The notes beneath the pieces are model-generated. The model had not been told where the DNA came from. It was given only the letters and a program-made list of their open reading frames with translations, and ran no database searches. This document shows, one piece after another, positions 1-10,704 of a stretch of 64,000 bases of DNA. Source of the DNA: an uncultured Coriobacteriaceae bacterium (GTDB lineage: Bacteria; Actinomycetota; Coriobacteriia; Coriobacteriales; Atopobiaceae). Where the stretch lies: NCBI GenBank assembly GCA_902778135.1, contig CACYWP010000015.1, positions 1 through 64,000 on the forward strand, written 5' to 3'. The first letter of the stretch is position 1. Each line of letters opens with the position of its first letter. The translations under genes and the position numbers were made by a program.

Positions 1-16
1 AGGCGCTAGGATGGAA

Positions 17-69
17 GACCATCAGGCAGCACCGCGTCGACTTGGGCTACGCGGCATAGCCTGATGGTC
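17..69. repeat. Inverted repeat, 11-bp perfect arms
   Basis: Arms GACCATCAGGC (17-27) and GCCTGATGGTC (59-69) are perfect complements separated by 31 nt. They lie beyond the terminator of the neighbouring phosphatase gene, in a stretch (1-235) that holds no gene. The function is unknown. Confidence 0.6.
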
Positions 70-91
70 CGGAAAAACGTCCGGGGTCCCT

Positions 92-124
92 TTCGACCAT
101 CTGGGACGGTTCTCCCCAGTCGAA
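92..124. repeat. 33-nt palindromic intergenic element, copy A
   Basis: This unit begins TTCGACCA, contains GGGACGGTTCTCC and ends with AGTCGAA. It is the same element found at 9652-9684, 9729-9761, 9775-9807, 37178-37210 and 37211-37243. Here it sits just past the T-tract of the terminator at 123-156. It is noncoding and I do not know a named family for it. Confidence 0.85.
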
Positions 125-156
125 AAAAGGGTGCGCCCCTCCCGAAGGAGGGGCGC
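123..156 (-). terminator. Rho-independent terminator of the HAD phosphatase gene
   Basis: Read on the minus strand, a 10-bp perfect GC stem (133-142 with 147-156) closes a UUCG-type tetraloop and is followed by ACCC and six T's (plus-strand A's 123-128). It lies about 80 nt beyond the stop codon at 236. Confidence 0.85.
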
Positions 157-235
157 CGGAGAAGGAAGGCGCCAGCGACGAAGTCCGAGGAAGGGGGCTC
201 GGGCAACAGCGGATGCCGCGGCGCAAGGTAAGGGT

Positions 236-1096
236 CTACTTCAGCCAGCCCTTTTCGCGAGCGGCGGCATCCCACTTGTCAAAGGCCGCATCCCCCAGGT
301 CGGCGAGGTCGTTGAGGGCCTGTCCGACGGCATCCTCGTCGACGGAGCCGATGAAGTGGCGAGCGACCGCCTTGACGTTCTCGTTGGCATTGGCGACGGC
401 GACCGGATGGCCGACGGCCTTCAGCATCTCGAGGTCGTTGTCGGAATCGCCGAAGGCCACGATCTCGTCCTTGTCGATGGCCATGAGGATCTGGATGACG
501 CGAACGGCGGACGCCTTGGACCAGCCATGCGGCACGACGTCGAACATGCGGCTGCCCGGCGAGAGCAGGTCCAGCTTGGGGCAGGCCTTGCGAATCTTCT
601 CGCCCCACTCCACGTTGTCGATCATCTCGGAACCCTCCTCGAAGTGGAGGCCTGCCGTCACGATGGTCCAATGGGGAATCTGGTCGGGCTCGACCAGCTC
701 GCTTGCACGACGACCGCCCCATGTGGTGCCCAGCAGGCTGGGCATCGTGGAACCGGTCACGAAGCCACCGCCCTCGCCACGGCCGGAGACATAGACGCCG
801 GGCAGGTCGTAGACCATCTTGGCCATCCTGACCATGGAGTCGCGATCGACGCCGGTCTGGTTCATCAGGGTGCCATCGACGAAGATGCGCTTGCCGTTGG
901 AGAACAGGGCGGTCCTCACGCAGTCGGTGTCGCCGCGGAAGGAGATGAGCACCGAGTCGTAGTCTCGGCCGGAGGCGGGCCCGAACAGCACGCCCTTGTC
1001 GAGCAGTTTGTGCACGCCCTCGATGGCGCGCTGGCTCGCCGGAATCTCATAGGCGACGAGCGTGTTGTCCATATCGGTAAGCACGAGCTTGATCAT
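236..1096 (-). CDS. HAD-superfamily phosphatase, Cof/sugar-phosphatase type
   Basis: This 286-residue protein should be a cytosolic HAD-IIB (Cof-like) hydrolase acting on sugar phosphates or other small phosphoesters. Motif I is DMDNT near residue 8, and motif IV is FGDSDND near residue 215, with the cap domain between them. I chose the ATG at 1096 because GAGGAG lies 6 nt upstream and the protein then begins MIKLVLTDMD, as is usual for the family; longer in-frame starts lack such a site. A 14-bp palindrome with a central CG lies about 26 nt upstream, suggesting control by a LacI-family regulator. The gene is monocistronic, with its own terminator at 123-156. The substrate cannot be read from sequence. 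A second, closely similar type occurs at 36267-37142. Confidence 0.88.
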   Translation of the reverse strand: MIKLVLTDMDNTLVAYEIPASQRAIEGVHKLLDKGVLFGPASGRDYDSVLISFRGDTDCVRTALFSNGKRIFVDGTLMNQTGVDRDSMVRMAKMVYDLPGVYVSGRGEGGGFVTGSTMPSLLGTTWGGRRASELVEPDQIPHWTIVTAGLHFEEGSEMIDNVEWGEKIRKACPKLDLLSPGSRMFDVVPHGWSKASAVRVIQILMAIDKDEIVAFGDSDNDLEMLKAVGHPVAVANANENVKAVARHFIGSVDEDAVGQALNDLADLGDAAFDKWDAAAREKGWLK

Positions 1097-1121
1097 CGTC
1101 CGCTCCTCAGATCGGTGGATG

Positions 1122-1135
1122 TGGAATCGTTTCCA
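1122..1135. promoter_or_regulatory. LacI-family/cre-like operator palindrome
   Basis: TGGAATCGTTTCCA is palindromic except for its central four bases (TGGAA....TTCCA) and has a central CG, the signature of LacI/GalR-family sites. It departs from the strict catabolite-responsive element consensus at the W positions. It sits in the leader of the HAD gene that starts at 1096. The role is inferred. Confidence 0.5.
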
Positions 1136-1290
1136 TGGTAGCAAGCCGCATCGCGAAAGGAGGCCCCGTGTAGGTGGACGGTATGACTCGTCATGTGGCC
1201 TGAGAGGGCGTCGGGCACGCGAGGCAGCTCATTCGCCGGCCCGTCTGCGACGTGTGGTCCCATCCGTCTCCGATGGCGGACCGGGCGGCC

Positions 1291-1325
1291 ACAGAAAGGG
1301 AGCCCCGGATTGCTCCGAGGCTCCC
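1291..1325 (-). terminator. Rho-independent terminator of gdhA
   Basis: A 12-bp stem with one mismatch (1298-1309 with 1314-1325) closes a tetraloop. On the minus strand it is followed by TTTCTGT. It lies about 50 nt after the gdhA stop. Confidence 0.8.
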
Positions 1326-1373
1326 GCGGGAACCGTCCGTTAGACGGGAAACGCAACCGTCAGGCTTCTGCCA

Positions 1374-2987
<1,614 letters not shown>

Positions 2988-3950
2988 TCACCAGGGACAG
3001 GCCTTCGGCACCAGCACGCACAGGGCGCCGTCGGCCACCTCGACGCGATACCTCGTGCCATGCATCGGCTCCCCGTCCACCTGGCAGGGAGGCTCCTTGC
3101 CATCGAAGTCGATGACGAGCTCCTTGCCGCGACGGATCTGCGCCGCCTTCGAGCGCACATGCAGGCCGAATCGGGACAGGCCGAACAGGAACAGCAGGTG
3201 GGGCAGCCAGAGCCGCCGCGTGTTGTAGCACAGGTCCAGCAGGCCGTCATCGGGCACGGCATCCGGGCAGATCCGGAAGCCGCCGCCATAGGTCGGGCCG
3301 TTCTGGACCGCGCAGAGGAGGGCGTCCAGATGCCGTTCCCCTCCCCCATCGATGCTGACGGTGCAGGAGAGGGTCTCGCGGGCCTTGACGAGCAGCCTCA
3401 GGCTGGAGGTGACGAACAGTCCCGCACCCTGCTGGCGCGTACCCTCGGCGCGACGCGTCGTGGTGTCCATCGCGATGGCGGCATCAAGCCCAAAGGAGAG
3501 GGTCTCGGCAAAGTAGGTCCCCTCGGGGCAGGTGTCGCTGGTCACGTGGCCGATGTCGATGCGGCGTCTCGTTCCAGTCAGGAGCTGTGCCAGCGAGGCC
3601 TCCGGGTCGTTGAGGGAGAGCCCCAGCGTGCGCGCGAAGTCGTTGCCCGACCCCAGGGGGATGACCCCAAGGCACGGCCGCTCGTCGTCGGCCAACGACA
3701 TCAGGCCGTTGACGACCTCGTGGATGGCCCCGTCCCCGCCCAGACAGATGACGGTGTCGTAGGCGCCTGCCTGGGCAGCCATCGTCTGGGCCTGCCCCGG
3801 CGCCTCTGTCAGCCACAGGTCAAAGCCCTCGGTTGCCGAGCCGTAGGAGCTCAGCACCCGGCGGACGACCTCCGCACCGGAGGCACCCCTGCCGCTGTGC
3901 GAGGCGGGGTTTGCGATGACCAGGGTTCTTCCCAGACGTGTGGCGCTCAC
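2988..3950 (-). CDS. Diacylglycerol/lipid kinase family protein (YegS/BmrU-like)
   Basis: The 320-residue cytosolic or membrane-associated protein has the DAGK catalytic fold. It shows an N-terminal LVIANPASHSGRG nucleotide-binding segment, the GGDGAIHEVVNGL motif typical of the family near residues 85-97, and PLGSGNDFARTLG. The C-terminal beta-rich domain ends in a typical PMHGTRYRVEV-like segment. Such enzymes phosphorylate diacylglycerol, sphingosine-like lipids or undecaprenol. I chose the GTG at 3950 because GGGAGG lies 8 nt upstream and it overlaps the stop of the upstream gene (GTGA), implying translational coupling to the gene at 3947-4360. The lipid substrate is not readable from sequence. 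Confidence 0.9.
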   Translation of the reverse strand: MSATRLGRTLVIANPASHSGRGASGAEVVRRVLSSYGSATEGFDLWLTEAPGQAQTMAAQAGAYDTVICLGGDGAIHEVVNGLMSLADDERPCLGVIPLGSGNDFARTLGLSLNDPEASLAQLLTGTRRRIDIGHVTSDTCPEGTYFAETLSFGLDAAIAMDTTTRRAEGTRQQGAGLFVTSSLRLLVKARETLSCTVSIDGGGERHLDALLCAVQNGPTYGGGFRICPDAVPDDGLLDLCYNTRRLWLPHLLFLFGLSRFGLHVRSKAAQIRRGKELVIDFDGKEPPCQVDGEPMHGTRYRVEVADGALCVLVPKACPW

Positions 3951-4360
3951 GAACCACCCTCCCCGCGATAGGGCGTCGCGCCATGCTCGCGGCACTCCTC
4001 GATCAGGCGCTCGAGGATGGGGATGAGCATCTCCTCGGTGAGGTCGTAGTTGGCATAGGCGTCACGCAGGGGATACTCGTACCAGCGCAGCTTCAGGCCC
4101 GTCGTGCGGTCGAGGAAGTTGGGGACCATGGCCGCCTGCTCCAGGTTGTCCCAGACGTAGGGCTGGATGACGAAATGGTGCGTGGCCGTCGCCTGCTCGT
4201 TGTATGGTGTCGGCGCAGGCGTGTCGCTCCTCCATGTCTTGCAGAAGCCGAACTCGTCGAACCCCGCCTCGTTGAGCGCACTGACAAACAGGCCCTGCAG
4301 GCGCTTGTCGACCTTGAAGTCACCACGCGAGTTGCCAAAGAGCAGGTTCTCGAGTCCCAT
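3947..4360 (-). CDS. Conserved-looking protein of unknown function
   Basis: I do not recognise this 137-residue protein. It is soluble, without a signal peptide or membrane segment, and is rich in aromatic residues in its middle (HHFVIQPYVWDNLEQ). The C-terminal part looks helical (LTEEMLIPILERLIEECREHG). The ATG at 4360 has GAGGGGG at the right spacing; an upstream extension reads as low-quality sequence. Its stop overlaps the GTG start of the lipid kinase, so the two are probably made together and may act on the same process. Coding is supported by the ribosome site, the coupling and codon bias. Confidence 0.75.
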   Translation of the reverse strand: MGLENLLFGNSRGDFKVDKRLQGLFVSALNEAGFDEFGFCKTWRSDTPAPTPYNEQATATHHFVIQPYVWDNLEQAAMVPNFLDRTTGLKLRWYEYPLRDAYANYDLTEEMLIPILERLIEECREHGATPYRGEGGS

Positions 4361-4569
4361 GGTCGCCCCCTCATGCCCTACCCGCCCGGCGTTTCGCCCG
4401 AGTGCGAATGGCCACGGCGGGCTGTTGCCTCGTGGGTACAGCGTACCACCGGCACCCTTTCCCGTTGCACGCCTCATCATCGAGAGGGCCCTCCGTTGCC
4501 GGAAGCGGCACCTGGGCAGGCACTCATGAGGGAGGGACACGCCACGCGCACCACTCCCGACTAAGCCAC
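4361..4569. other. Intergenic stretch without a recognisable gene
   Basis: This 209-nt gap lies between two minus-strand genes. It contains no convincing gene and no clear terminator. It probably carries the promoter for the gene starting at 4360, but no good -35/-10 pair stands out. Confidence 0.5.
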
Positions 4570-5220
4570 CTACCAGACGAAGTTGGACTTGAGCATCTCC
4601 CCGTTGTCCATCAGGATGTCCTCGCCCGTGATGGAGCGATTGGCCACCGTGAGGAAGAAGGCCAGGTCGGCAACCTCCTCGGCAAGCGCCCACTTGCCCA
4701 GCAGCGTCTCCCCCAGCACCTGCGCGTACAGGCCCTCGTCCTGCAGGATGTGGTCGTTTGCAGGCGTGATGACGCCGCCCGGAGAGATGCTGTTGCAGGT
4801 GATGCCGCGCGGGGCCACTGCCAAGGCCAGGTTCTTCATATATCCTACGATGCCCGCCTTGCTGGCCACGTACTGGGGAAACTCCGCCCCGTTGCGCGCC
4901 GAGGCCGAGGCGATGAAGAGAATCGAGCGCAGCGCGGGGCTGTCCACGAACCGCTCGGCGAAGCGGATGGTGCCCACGAGGTTGACGTCGATGGCGTCGG
5001 ACTCCTCCAGCGTCCCCGCGTTGTTGACGAGGATCTCGTGATCCTCGGGCAGGCCCGCCGGGACCTCGTCACGGATGTCGCCCTGCCAATGCGTGTAGAG
5101 CGGATGGGCGATGGTCGCCGGCGCGACGTCCAGCCCATGGACCTCGTAGCCCGCATCGAGGAACCTCTGCGCTATCGCCTGGCCGATGCCGCTGCTAGTG
5201 CCCGTGACGAGGACGCTCAT
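4570..5220 (-). CDS. Short-chain dehydrogenase/reductase (SDR)
   Basis: This 216-residue classical SDR has the cofactor motif TGTSSGIG at residues 6-13, NNAG near residue 70, and the catalytic YVASK motif near residue 117 with the serine in SASA before it. A conserved SPGGV follows. Its length is a little under the usual 240-250. The start ATG at 5220 overlaps the stop of the upstream transporter (ATGA), so it is translated from the same message, which appears to be controlled by a preQ1 riboswitch. FabG-like activity is possible, but the context suggests a role linked to queuosine precursors. The substrate is unknown. Confidence 0.88.
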   Translation of the reverse strand: MSVLVTGTSSGIGQAIAQRFLDAGYEVHGLDVAPATIAHPLYTHWQGDIRDEVPAGLPEDHEILVNNAGTLEESDAIDVNLVGTIRFAERFVDSPALRSILFIASASARNGAEFPQYVASKAGIVGYMKNLALAVAPRGITCNSISPGGVITPANDHILQDEGLYAQVLGETLLGKWALAEEVADLAFFLTVANRSITGEDILMDNGEMLKSNFVW

Positions 5221-5936
5221 AGCGAGTACGCCGCCTCGCCGACACGGGCACGGTCGGCCTTGATGCCCTGCGAGATGCGGTAGCCCACCGGCGAGAAGAA
5301 GACCTCGAACAGCAGCTCGAGGACCGCGCCGGTGATGGCGCAAGTGACGCACTGCAACAGCGTCCAGCCGAAGAACGTCCTGCTCACCAGCAGGGCGAAG
5401 GTGATGTTGTCCGCAAACTGGGCAAGGAAGGTCGAGACGTAGCTGCGCGCGGCGAAGACCCCAAAACCGCCCTCGCCCAGTCGCTCGCCAATCGCCCAGT
5501 TGAGGAAGTTGTTGAGCACGGCGGAGACGGCGTAGGCGATGGAGCTGCCGAGGATGATGAACCAGGTGCCACCGAAGGTGTTGTCCAGGGCCTGGTTGAT
5601 GATGGCCTCGCTGCCGTCGACGAAGCTCTCCCCCCACACGCCGGGCACGATGCTGGCGACGAAGAACACCGCCACCATCATCAGGTTGAGCGCCAGGGCA
5701 ACGAGCGACATCTGCGTTGCGACGCGCGGCCCATAGCAGTGCGTGGCCACGTCCATCGAAAGGAACGCCAGCCAGGAGAACAGGATGCCGCAGTCCAGGG
5801 CCAGCCAGCTGAGGCCCGTGTCGATGCTCTTGTTGGCCAGCAGGTTCATGCCGACCGTGGAGAGCACCGCAAACGTGAGGATGAGGGGATGAATGTCGGC
5901 GAACCTCGCGCCGAACTCGGAAGATGCCTTCTTCAT
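5217..5936 (-). CDS. Queuosine precursor transporter, VUT/YhhQ (DUF165) family
   Basis: The 239-residue membrane protein has about six hydrophobic segments (for example LTFAVLSTVGMNLLANKSI and LNLMMVAVFFVASIVPGVWG) and the family-typical SAVLNNFLNWAIGERLG and ARSYVSTFLAQFADNITF stretches. Proteins of this family import queuine, preQ0 or preQ1 for tRNA queuosine synthesis. The ATG at 5936 has AAGGAG 9 nt upstream, and that Shine-Dalgarno sequence forms one strand of the pseudoknot in the riboswitch at 5945-5981. The gene overlaps the SDR gene downstream by 4 nt. The riboswitch independently supports the substrate assignment. Confidence 0.9.
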   Translation of the reverse strand: MKKASSEFGARFADIHPLILTFAVLSTVGMNLLANKSIDTGLSWLALDCGILFSWLAFLSMDVATHCYGPRVATQMSLVALALNLMMVAVFFVASIVPGVWGESFVDGSEAIINQALDNTFGGTWFIILGSSIAYAVSAVLNNFLNWAIGERLGEGGFGVFAARSYVSTFLAQFADNITFALLVSRTFFGWTLLQCVTCAITGAVLELLFEVFFSPVGYRISQGIKADRARVGEAAYSL

Positions 5937-5944
5937 GGCAGGGT

Positions 5945-5981
5945 CTCCTTGTTTTTTAGAGGTGGTTATCAAGTAACACCT
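5945..5981 (-). ncRNA. PreQ1-I riboswitch overlapping the Shine-Dalgarno of the VUT transporter
   Basis: Read on the minus strand, stem P1 pairs AGGTG (5977-5981) with CACCT. The 12-nt loop contains CTTG and ends in TAAC, and the A-rich tail CTAAAAAA leads to CAAGGAG. Loop CTTG pairs with tail CAAG, giving the H-type pseudoknot P2 of class I preQ1 aptamers. The tail and the loop end resemble the well-known Thermoanaerobacter aptamer (AACAAAACAAGG). Because the pseudoknot includes the AAGGAG ribosome site, ligand binding should block translation. I identified it by pattern rather than by a covariance-model search. Confidence 0.85.
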
Positions 5982-6156
5982 GTGTCCCGCATTCTGTTGC
6001 GATGAAGGACTATAGCACACGTTCGGTGCCTGCGCACCCGAATGCCTACCACTTGAGAGGTTGGCGACATCCGCACGAGATGCCCGCGGTGAGAACGGAT
6101 ACCCTAGGAGCTGCACCCGGCGGACAGCACACGACAGCGGACGTTCGGAGGGGACC

Positions 6157-7008
6157 ATGGGCCCACTCGTCGCAAACCTTGCGTTCTTCGACTCCCTCGC
6201 CCAGGAGTATGGCGAGCTGCCCATCGCCCTGCTCGTCGTCTCCATGACCCTCAGCTTTGCCCTGCTCGCCAACCACAAGCTGACCGAGATACTGCGCCAG
6301 CGCCTCGCGGGATCCGGCGTGGGCGAGATATCGCTGCTTGTCAACCTTGTGCGCACCGTCATCGTGGCCATCGTCGTCTTCTTCCTCGCCGAGAACCTCT
6401 TCCACGTGGAGATGAGCGGCGTGATGTCGGCGCTCGGCGTGACCACGCTGGTCGTGTCCCTCGGGCTGCAGGACCTCATCAAGAGCGTGGTCGCAGGCAT
6501 CCTCATCGTGGCGGGCGACATCGTCTCCGTCGGTGACCAGGTGATCATGGGCGAGCATCGCGGCGAGGTCATGGACATCAACTGGCACCAGATCACCCTG
6601 CGCGACCGCGACGGCATCAGCCACGTCGTCCCCAACTCGAAGCTCATCGGCGACACCTTCATGCGCCTGCAGGGCAAGATGGCCTATCGCCACATGTTCG
6701 ATTGCGACATCGCCCCCGGGGTCAACCTGCAGCTTGTGAAGACCGACATCGAGACGCTGGCCGCGCACACGCTGACCAAGCATGGCTGGATCGCACCTGG
6801 GTACCCGCCCCAGGTCCTGTTCCTCGGATCGTCAGCCTTCGGCACCAGCGCCTCGGTGCGCGTCTTCATCAGCGACATCGAGTACGCGGCACGCTCCATG
6901 GACGCCGTGATGTGCGCCATCTCGGAGAGGGGCTACCTGGCGGACTGCACCCACGAGGTCAACGCCAGCTGGAAGCAGGCGGCAGTGCGCCGGTCCACAA
7001 CGGAATGA
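6157..7008 (+). CDS. Mechanosensitive channel, MscS family
   Basis: This 283-residue membrane protein resembles small MscS channels that release solutes on hypo-osmotic shock. Three hydrophobic segments occupy roughly residues 20-40, 62-83 and 90-115. The last matches the pore-lining helix in position and glycine/alanine content (LGVTTLVVSLGLQDLIKSVVAG). It is followed by the beta domain with VGDQVIMGEHRGEVMDINWH and VVPNSKLIGD, both typical of the family. A C-terminal alpha/beta domain follows. The ATG at 6157 has GGAGGGG 3-8 nt upstream. The gene is divergent from the queuosine transporter and convergent with the macro-domain gene. Confidence 0.93.
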   Translation: MGPLVANLAFFDSLAQEYGELPIALLVVSMTLSFALLANHKLTEILRQRLAGSGVGEISLLVNLVRTVIVAIVVFFLAENLFHVEMSGVMSALGVTTLVVSLGLQDLIKSVVAGILIVAGDIVSVGDQVIMGEHRGEVMDINWHQITLRDRDGISHVVPNSKLIGDTFMRLQGKMAYRHMFDCDIAPGVNLQLVKTDIETLAAHTLTKHGWIAPGYPPQVLFLGSSAFGTSASVRVFISDIEYAARSMDAVMCAISERGYLADCTHEVNASWKQAAVRRSTTE

Positions 7009-7068
7009 CGAAGGCCCAGCCTGCGGGCGAGCCTTCTCGTGCCCATCCAGCCGGCCTCGGCCAGCTGC

Positions 7069-7872
7069 CTAGAATCCCAGCAGCTTGACTGCCGTCTTCG
7101 ACAGTAGGCCAATCATCGTCTTGCTGTCGGGCTTGCCGCCGTTGAGCGCCAAGGCGACCACCTGGACGGCCGCCACCGCAATCGTCTGCTGCAGGGTGGG
7201 GTTGTTGTTGACGAGGTTGCTCGCGGCCATGAGCACCTCGTACGCGACCTGACCTGCCACCTGCGCGCCACCGCCGGCCATATGCAGCCCGTCCTCGACC
7301 TTGCGCGCGATGAGCGGCTTCTTGAAGTCACGCTGGGCATTGACGTAGGCCTGGTCGATGACCTCCTCGACCTCGAAGTCGAGCGAGACCATGCGGAAGG
7401 TCGCCCTCGAGTCGAACACGACCAGCGTCACGTCGGTGAGGTCGTAGGTGGGCTCGAACGACCAGATGGAGAAGATCGCGACCTCGATGGCGGTGTCGAG
7501 GTCGAAGCCGTTTCGGCCCGACGACAGCAGCGGTATGGCGATGGACTTGCATCTCTGCTGGTCGGCCAGGCAAAGCGTGGAGAGGTACGCCTTGCAGAGC
7601 AGCTCGTACTCGTGGCGCCTGCCCCCATGCCACCTGGGAACCACCGCGTGGATGATGTACTTGGATGGCAGGTTGTACCCATTGGTGATGACCGCCTTGC
7701 CGACCTCGACACGACCGTAGTACGAGAGCTCCCTCTTCAGTGCGCTGCGTCCCGCCTTGCCGAATATGATGGTCGACGAGCCCGATCCCTCCGCCAGCCT
7801 CGTGTTGGCGGGCAGCACGATGGCATCGACATCCATGTTTGTTATGTCGTTACGCTGAACCTTGAAATCCAC
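7069..7872 (-). CDS. Macro-domain protein (ADP-ribose-binding type)
   Basis: The N-terminal 160 residues of this 267-residue protein form a macro domain: QRNDITNMDVDAIVLPANTRL with the binding-pocket asparagine, then GSGSSTIIFGKAG, ITNGYNLPSKYIIHAVVP and PLLSSGRNGFDLDTAI. Macro domains bind or hydrolyse ADP-ribose derivatives. The C-terminal 100 residues are alanine/valine-rich and helical, with a hydrophobic stretch near TIAVAAVQVVALALNGG, and match nothing I recognise. I chose the GTG at 7872 because GGAGG lies 5 nt upstream and the domain begins just after. The gene is convergent with the MscS gene and divergent from the GH1 gene. Confidence 0.88.
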   Translation of the reverse strand: MDFKVQRNDITNMDVDAIVLPANTRLAEGSGSSTIIFGKAGRSALKRELSYYGRVEVGKAVITNGYNLPSKYIIHAVVPRWHGGRRHEYELLCKAYLSTLCLADQQRCKSIAIPLLSSGRNGFDLDTAIEVAIFSIWSFEPTYDLTDVTLVVFDSRATFRMVSLDFEVEEVIDQAYVNAQRDFKKPLIARKVEDGLHMAGGGAQVAGQVAYEVLMAASNLVNNNPTLQQTIAVAAVQVVALALNGGKPDSKTMIGLLSKTAVKLLGF

Positions 7873-7946
7873 GACGGCCTCCGATGCGGTTCGATGCAGG
7901 CATACGATGCATAGGATGGCACAAGACGGCCCGCATGGGGCGTTAG

Positions 7947-9581
<1,635 letters not shown>

Positions 9582-9616
9582 CGGCAGGGTTTTCGGCAGT
9601 ACTCATCGTGCATGAC

Positions 9617-9645
9617 GCGGGCGGACCAACCCATGGTCCGCCCGC
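9617..9645 (+). terminator. Strong hairpin after the GH1 gene
   Basis: A perfect 12-bp GC-rich stem (9617-9628 with 9634-9645) closes a 5-nt loop, 36 nt after the stop codon. There is no T-tract, so termination is likely but not certain. Confidence 0.55.
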
Positions 9646-9651
9646 CGCCCG

Positions 9652-9836
9652 TTCGACCATCTGGGACGGTTCTCCACGGTCGAAAGGCCCGACCATCTGG
9701 GTCAGTTCCCCGATGTTCGACCACCTGGTTCGACCATCGGGGACGGTTCTCTACGGTCGAGTCATCTATAACGTTTCGACCAAGGAGAACCGTCCCAGAT
9801 GGTCGAACTGGGTGACCATGGTCTGTTCCCCGATGT
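9652..9836. repeat. Cluster of the 33-nt palindromic intergenic element
   Basis: Three full units occur: 9652-9684 and 9729-9761 in one orientation and 9775-9807 in the other. Each is bounded by TTCGACCA and (T/C)GGTCGA-type ends with a GGGACGGTTCTC core. Degenerate pieces sharing GACCAT and GTTCCCCGATGT lie at about 9690-9716 and 9814-9836. Together with the hairpin at 9617-9645 these fill most of the 358-nt gap between the GH1 gene and the next gene. No gene is visible in the gap. Confidence 0.85.
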
Positions 9837-9939
9837 ATGCAATGCGAATGCGGGATAGGCACTTGCACAACACTGGCAGGCACTCGTGGCTATGTATCAT
9901 CAATTCAACTTTTTGGCTTCGCGAGAAGGGAGTCCAACC

Positions 9940-10605
9940 ATGATTCGCACGAATACGGTTACCCTTAGCGTCGTGCCGGCGCTTGCCTACCGACAGAAGC
10001 TTGCTTCGGGAGGTTCGGGCATCGTGATTGTGCGCGCCGACCAGACCCAGCCGGGCGTCGCATCCATCAGCAAGACGTCGGGAGAGCCTATCCTGGCGGC
10101 CAACACCCCCAGCGACGTCTACCCGATCGAAGCCTTCGCCGAGGCCATCGAGCTGACGGCGGGAATGCCCTATCGCAAGCAGGGCAAGCCCCGCATCGTG
10201 GCGCAAGACCTGCAGCAGGTAGAGGTCATTGACGAGGCGGAGGGCCCCGAGGAGGCCGTTCCCGAAGCCGAGGTGGTCGTTGACAGCGCAGAGTATCAGG
10301 CCATCGTGGACGCTTACACCGACAAGAAGGGCAGGCTGTCATACGACCTGCTCAACAAGGAGCTCATCCAGCTTGCACATGACAGCGAGATGGTGCAGCG
10401 CATGCTCGTGGCAGGCGATTCGGAGGACCAGATCCGCCTCTTTGTCGTCGGCAACAGGTTCCGCGCCATCACGGGCAACAGGGATCTCTCCGACGAGCAG
10501 GTACTGAAGATGGCCGAGCTGCTCGACGAGGTGAGCCCCAAGGGCGTCTTCAAGGAGTTCAACGCAAAGCTGCGCACCTGGATGGGAGAAAGCAAGCGGG
10601 GATAG
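9940..10605 (+). CDS. Protein of unknown function with acidic linker
   Basis: I do not recognise this 221-residue protein. Residues 1-75 look like a compact beta-rich region that includes SGIVIVRADQTQPG. Residues 85-120 are an acidic, proline-containing linker. Residues 120-221 are mostly helical, with charged segments such as EEYQ-free YDLLNKELIQLAHDSEMVQRML and a closing LRTWMGESKRG. There is no signal peptide or membrane helix, so it is probably cytosolic. The ATG at 9940 is preceded by AAGGGAG at 7 nt. It is a single gene with a strong terminator at 10645-10704. The two-domain layout with a linker resembles a regulatory or partner-binding protein, but that is only an impression. Confidence 0.75.
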   Translation: MIRTNTVTLSVVPALAYRQKLASGGSGIVIVRADQTQPGVASISKTSGEPILAANTPSDVYPIEAFAEAIELTAGMPYRKQGKPRIVAQDLQQVEVIDEAEGPEEAVPEAEVVVDSAEYQAIVDAYTDKKGRLSYDLLNKELIQLAHDSEMVQRMLVAGDSEDQIRLFVVGNRFRAITGNRDLSDEQVLKMAELLDEVSPKGVFKEFNAKLRTWMGESKRG

Positions 10606-10644
10606 GCACTGTCGAGGTTGACGCCTCCCCCATCAGGTTCTGAC

Positions 10645-10704
10645 ACCCACTGGCGGGATTCGGGCGGTGGCACACCACCGCGCAGGGCCCGTCAGTGGGT
10701 TTTC
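10645..10704 (+). terminator. Two-tier terminator hairpin
   Basis: An outer 13-bp stem with one G-T pair (10645-10657 with 10688-10700) encloses a smaller stem (10664-10669 with 10676-10681). TTTTCC follows on the plus strand. The hairpin terminates the gene at 9940-10605, and its 3' arm contains the stop codon of the convergent cupin gene. Confidence 0.75.

Noticed and set aside
7010..7036. Terminator between the MscS and macro-domain genes
   Set aside because: A GAAGGC/GCCTTC pairing exists but is only 6 bp with a long unpaired loop and no T-tract.
9652..9836. CRISPR array
   Set aside because: The repeats are inverted as well as direct, unevenly spaced and too few, with no cas genes nearby.
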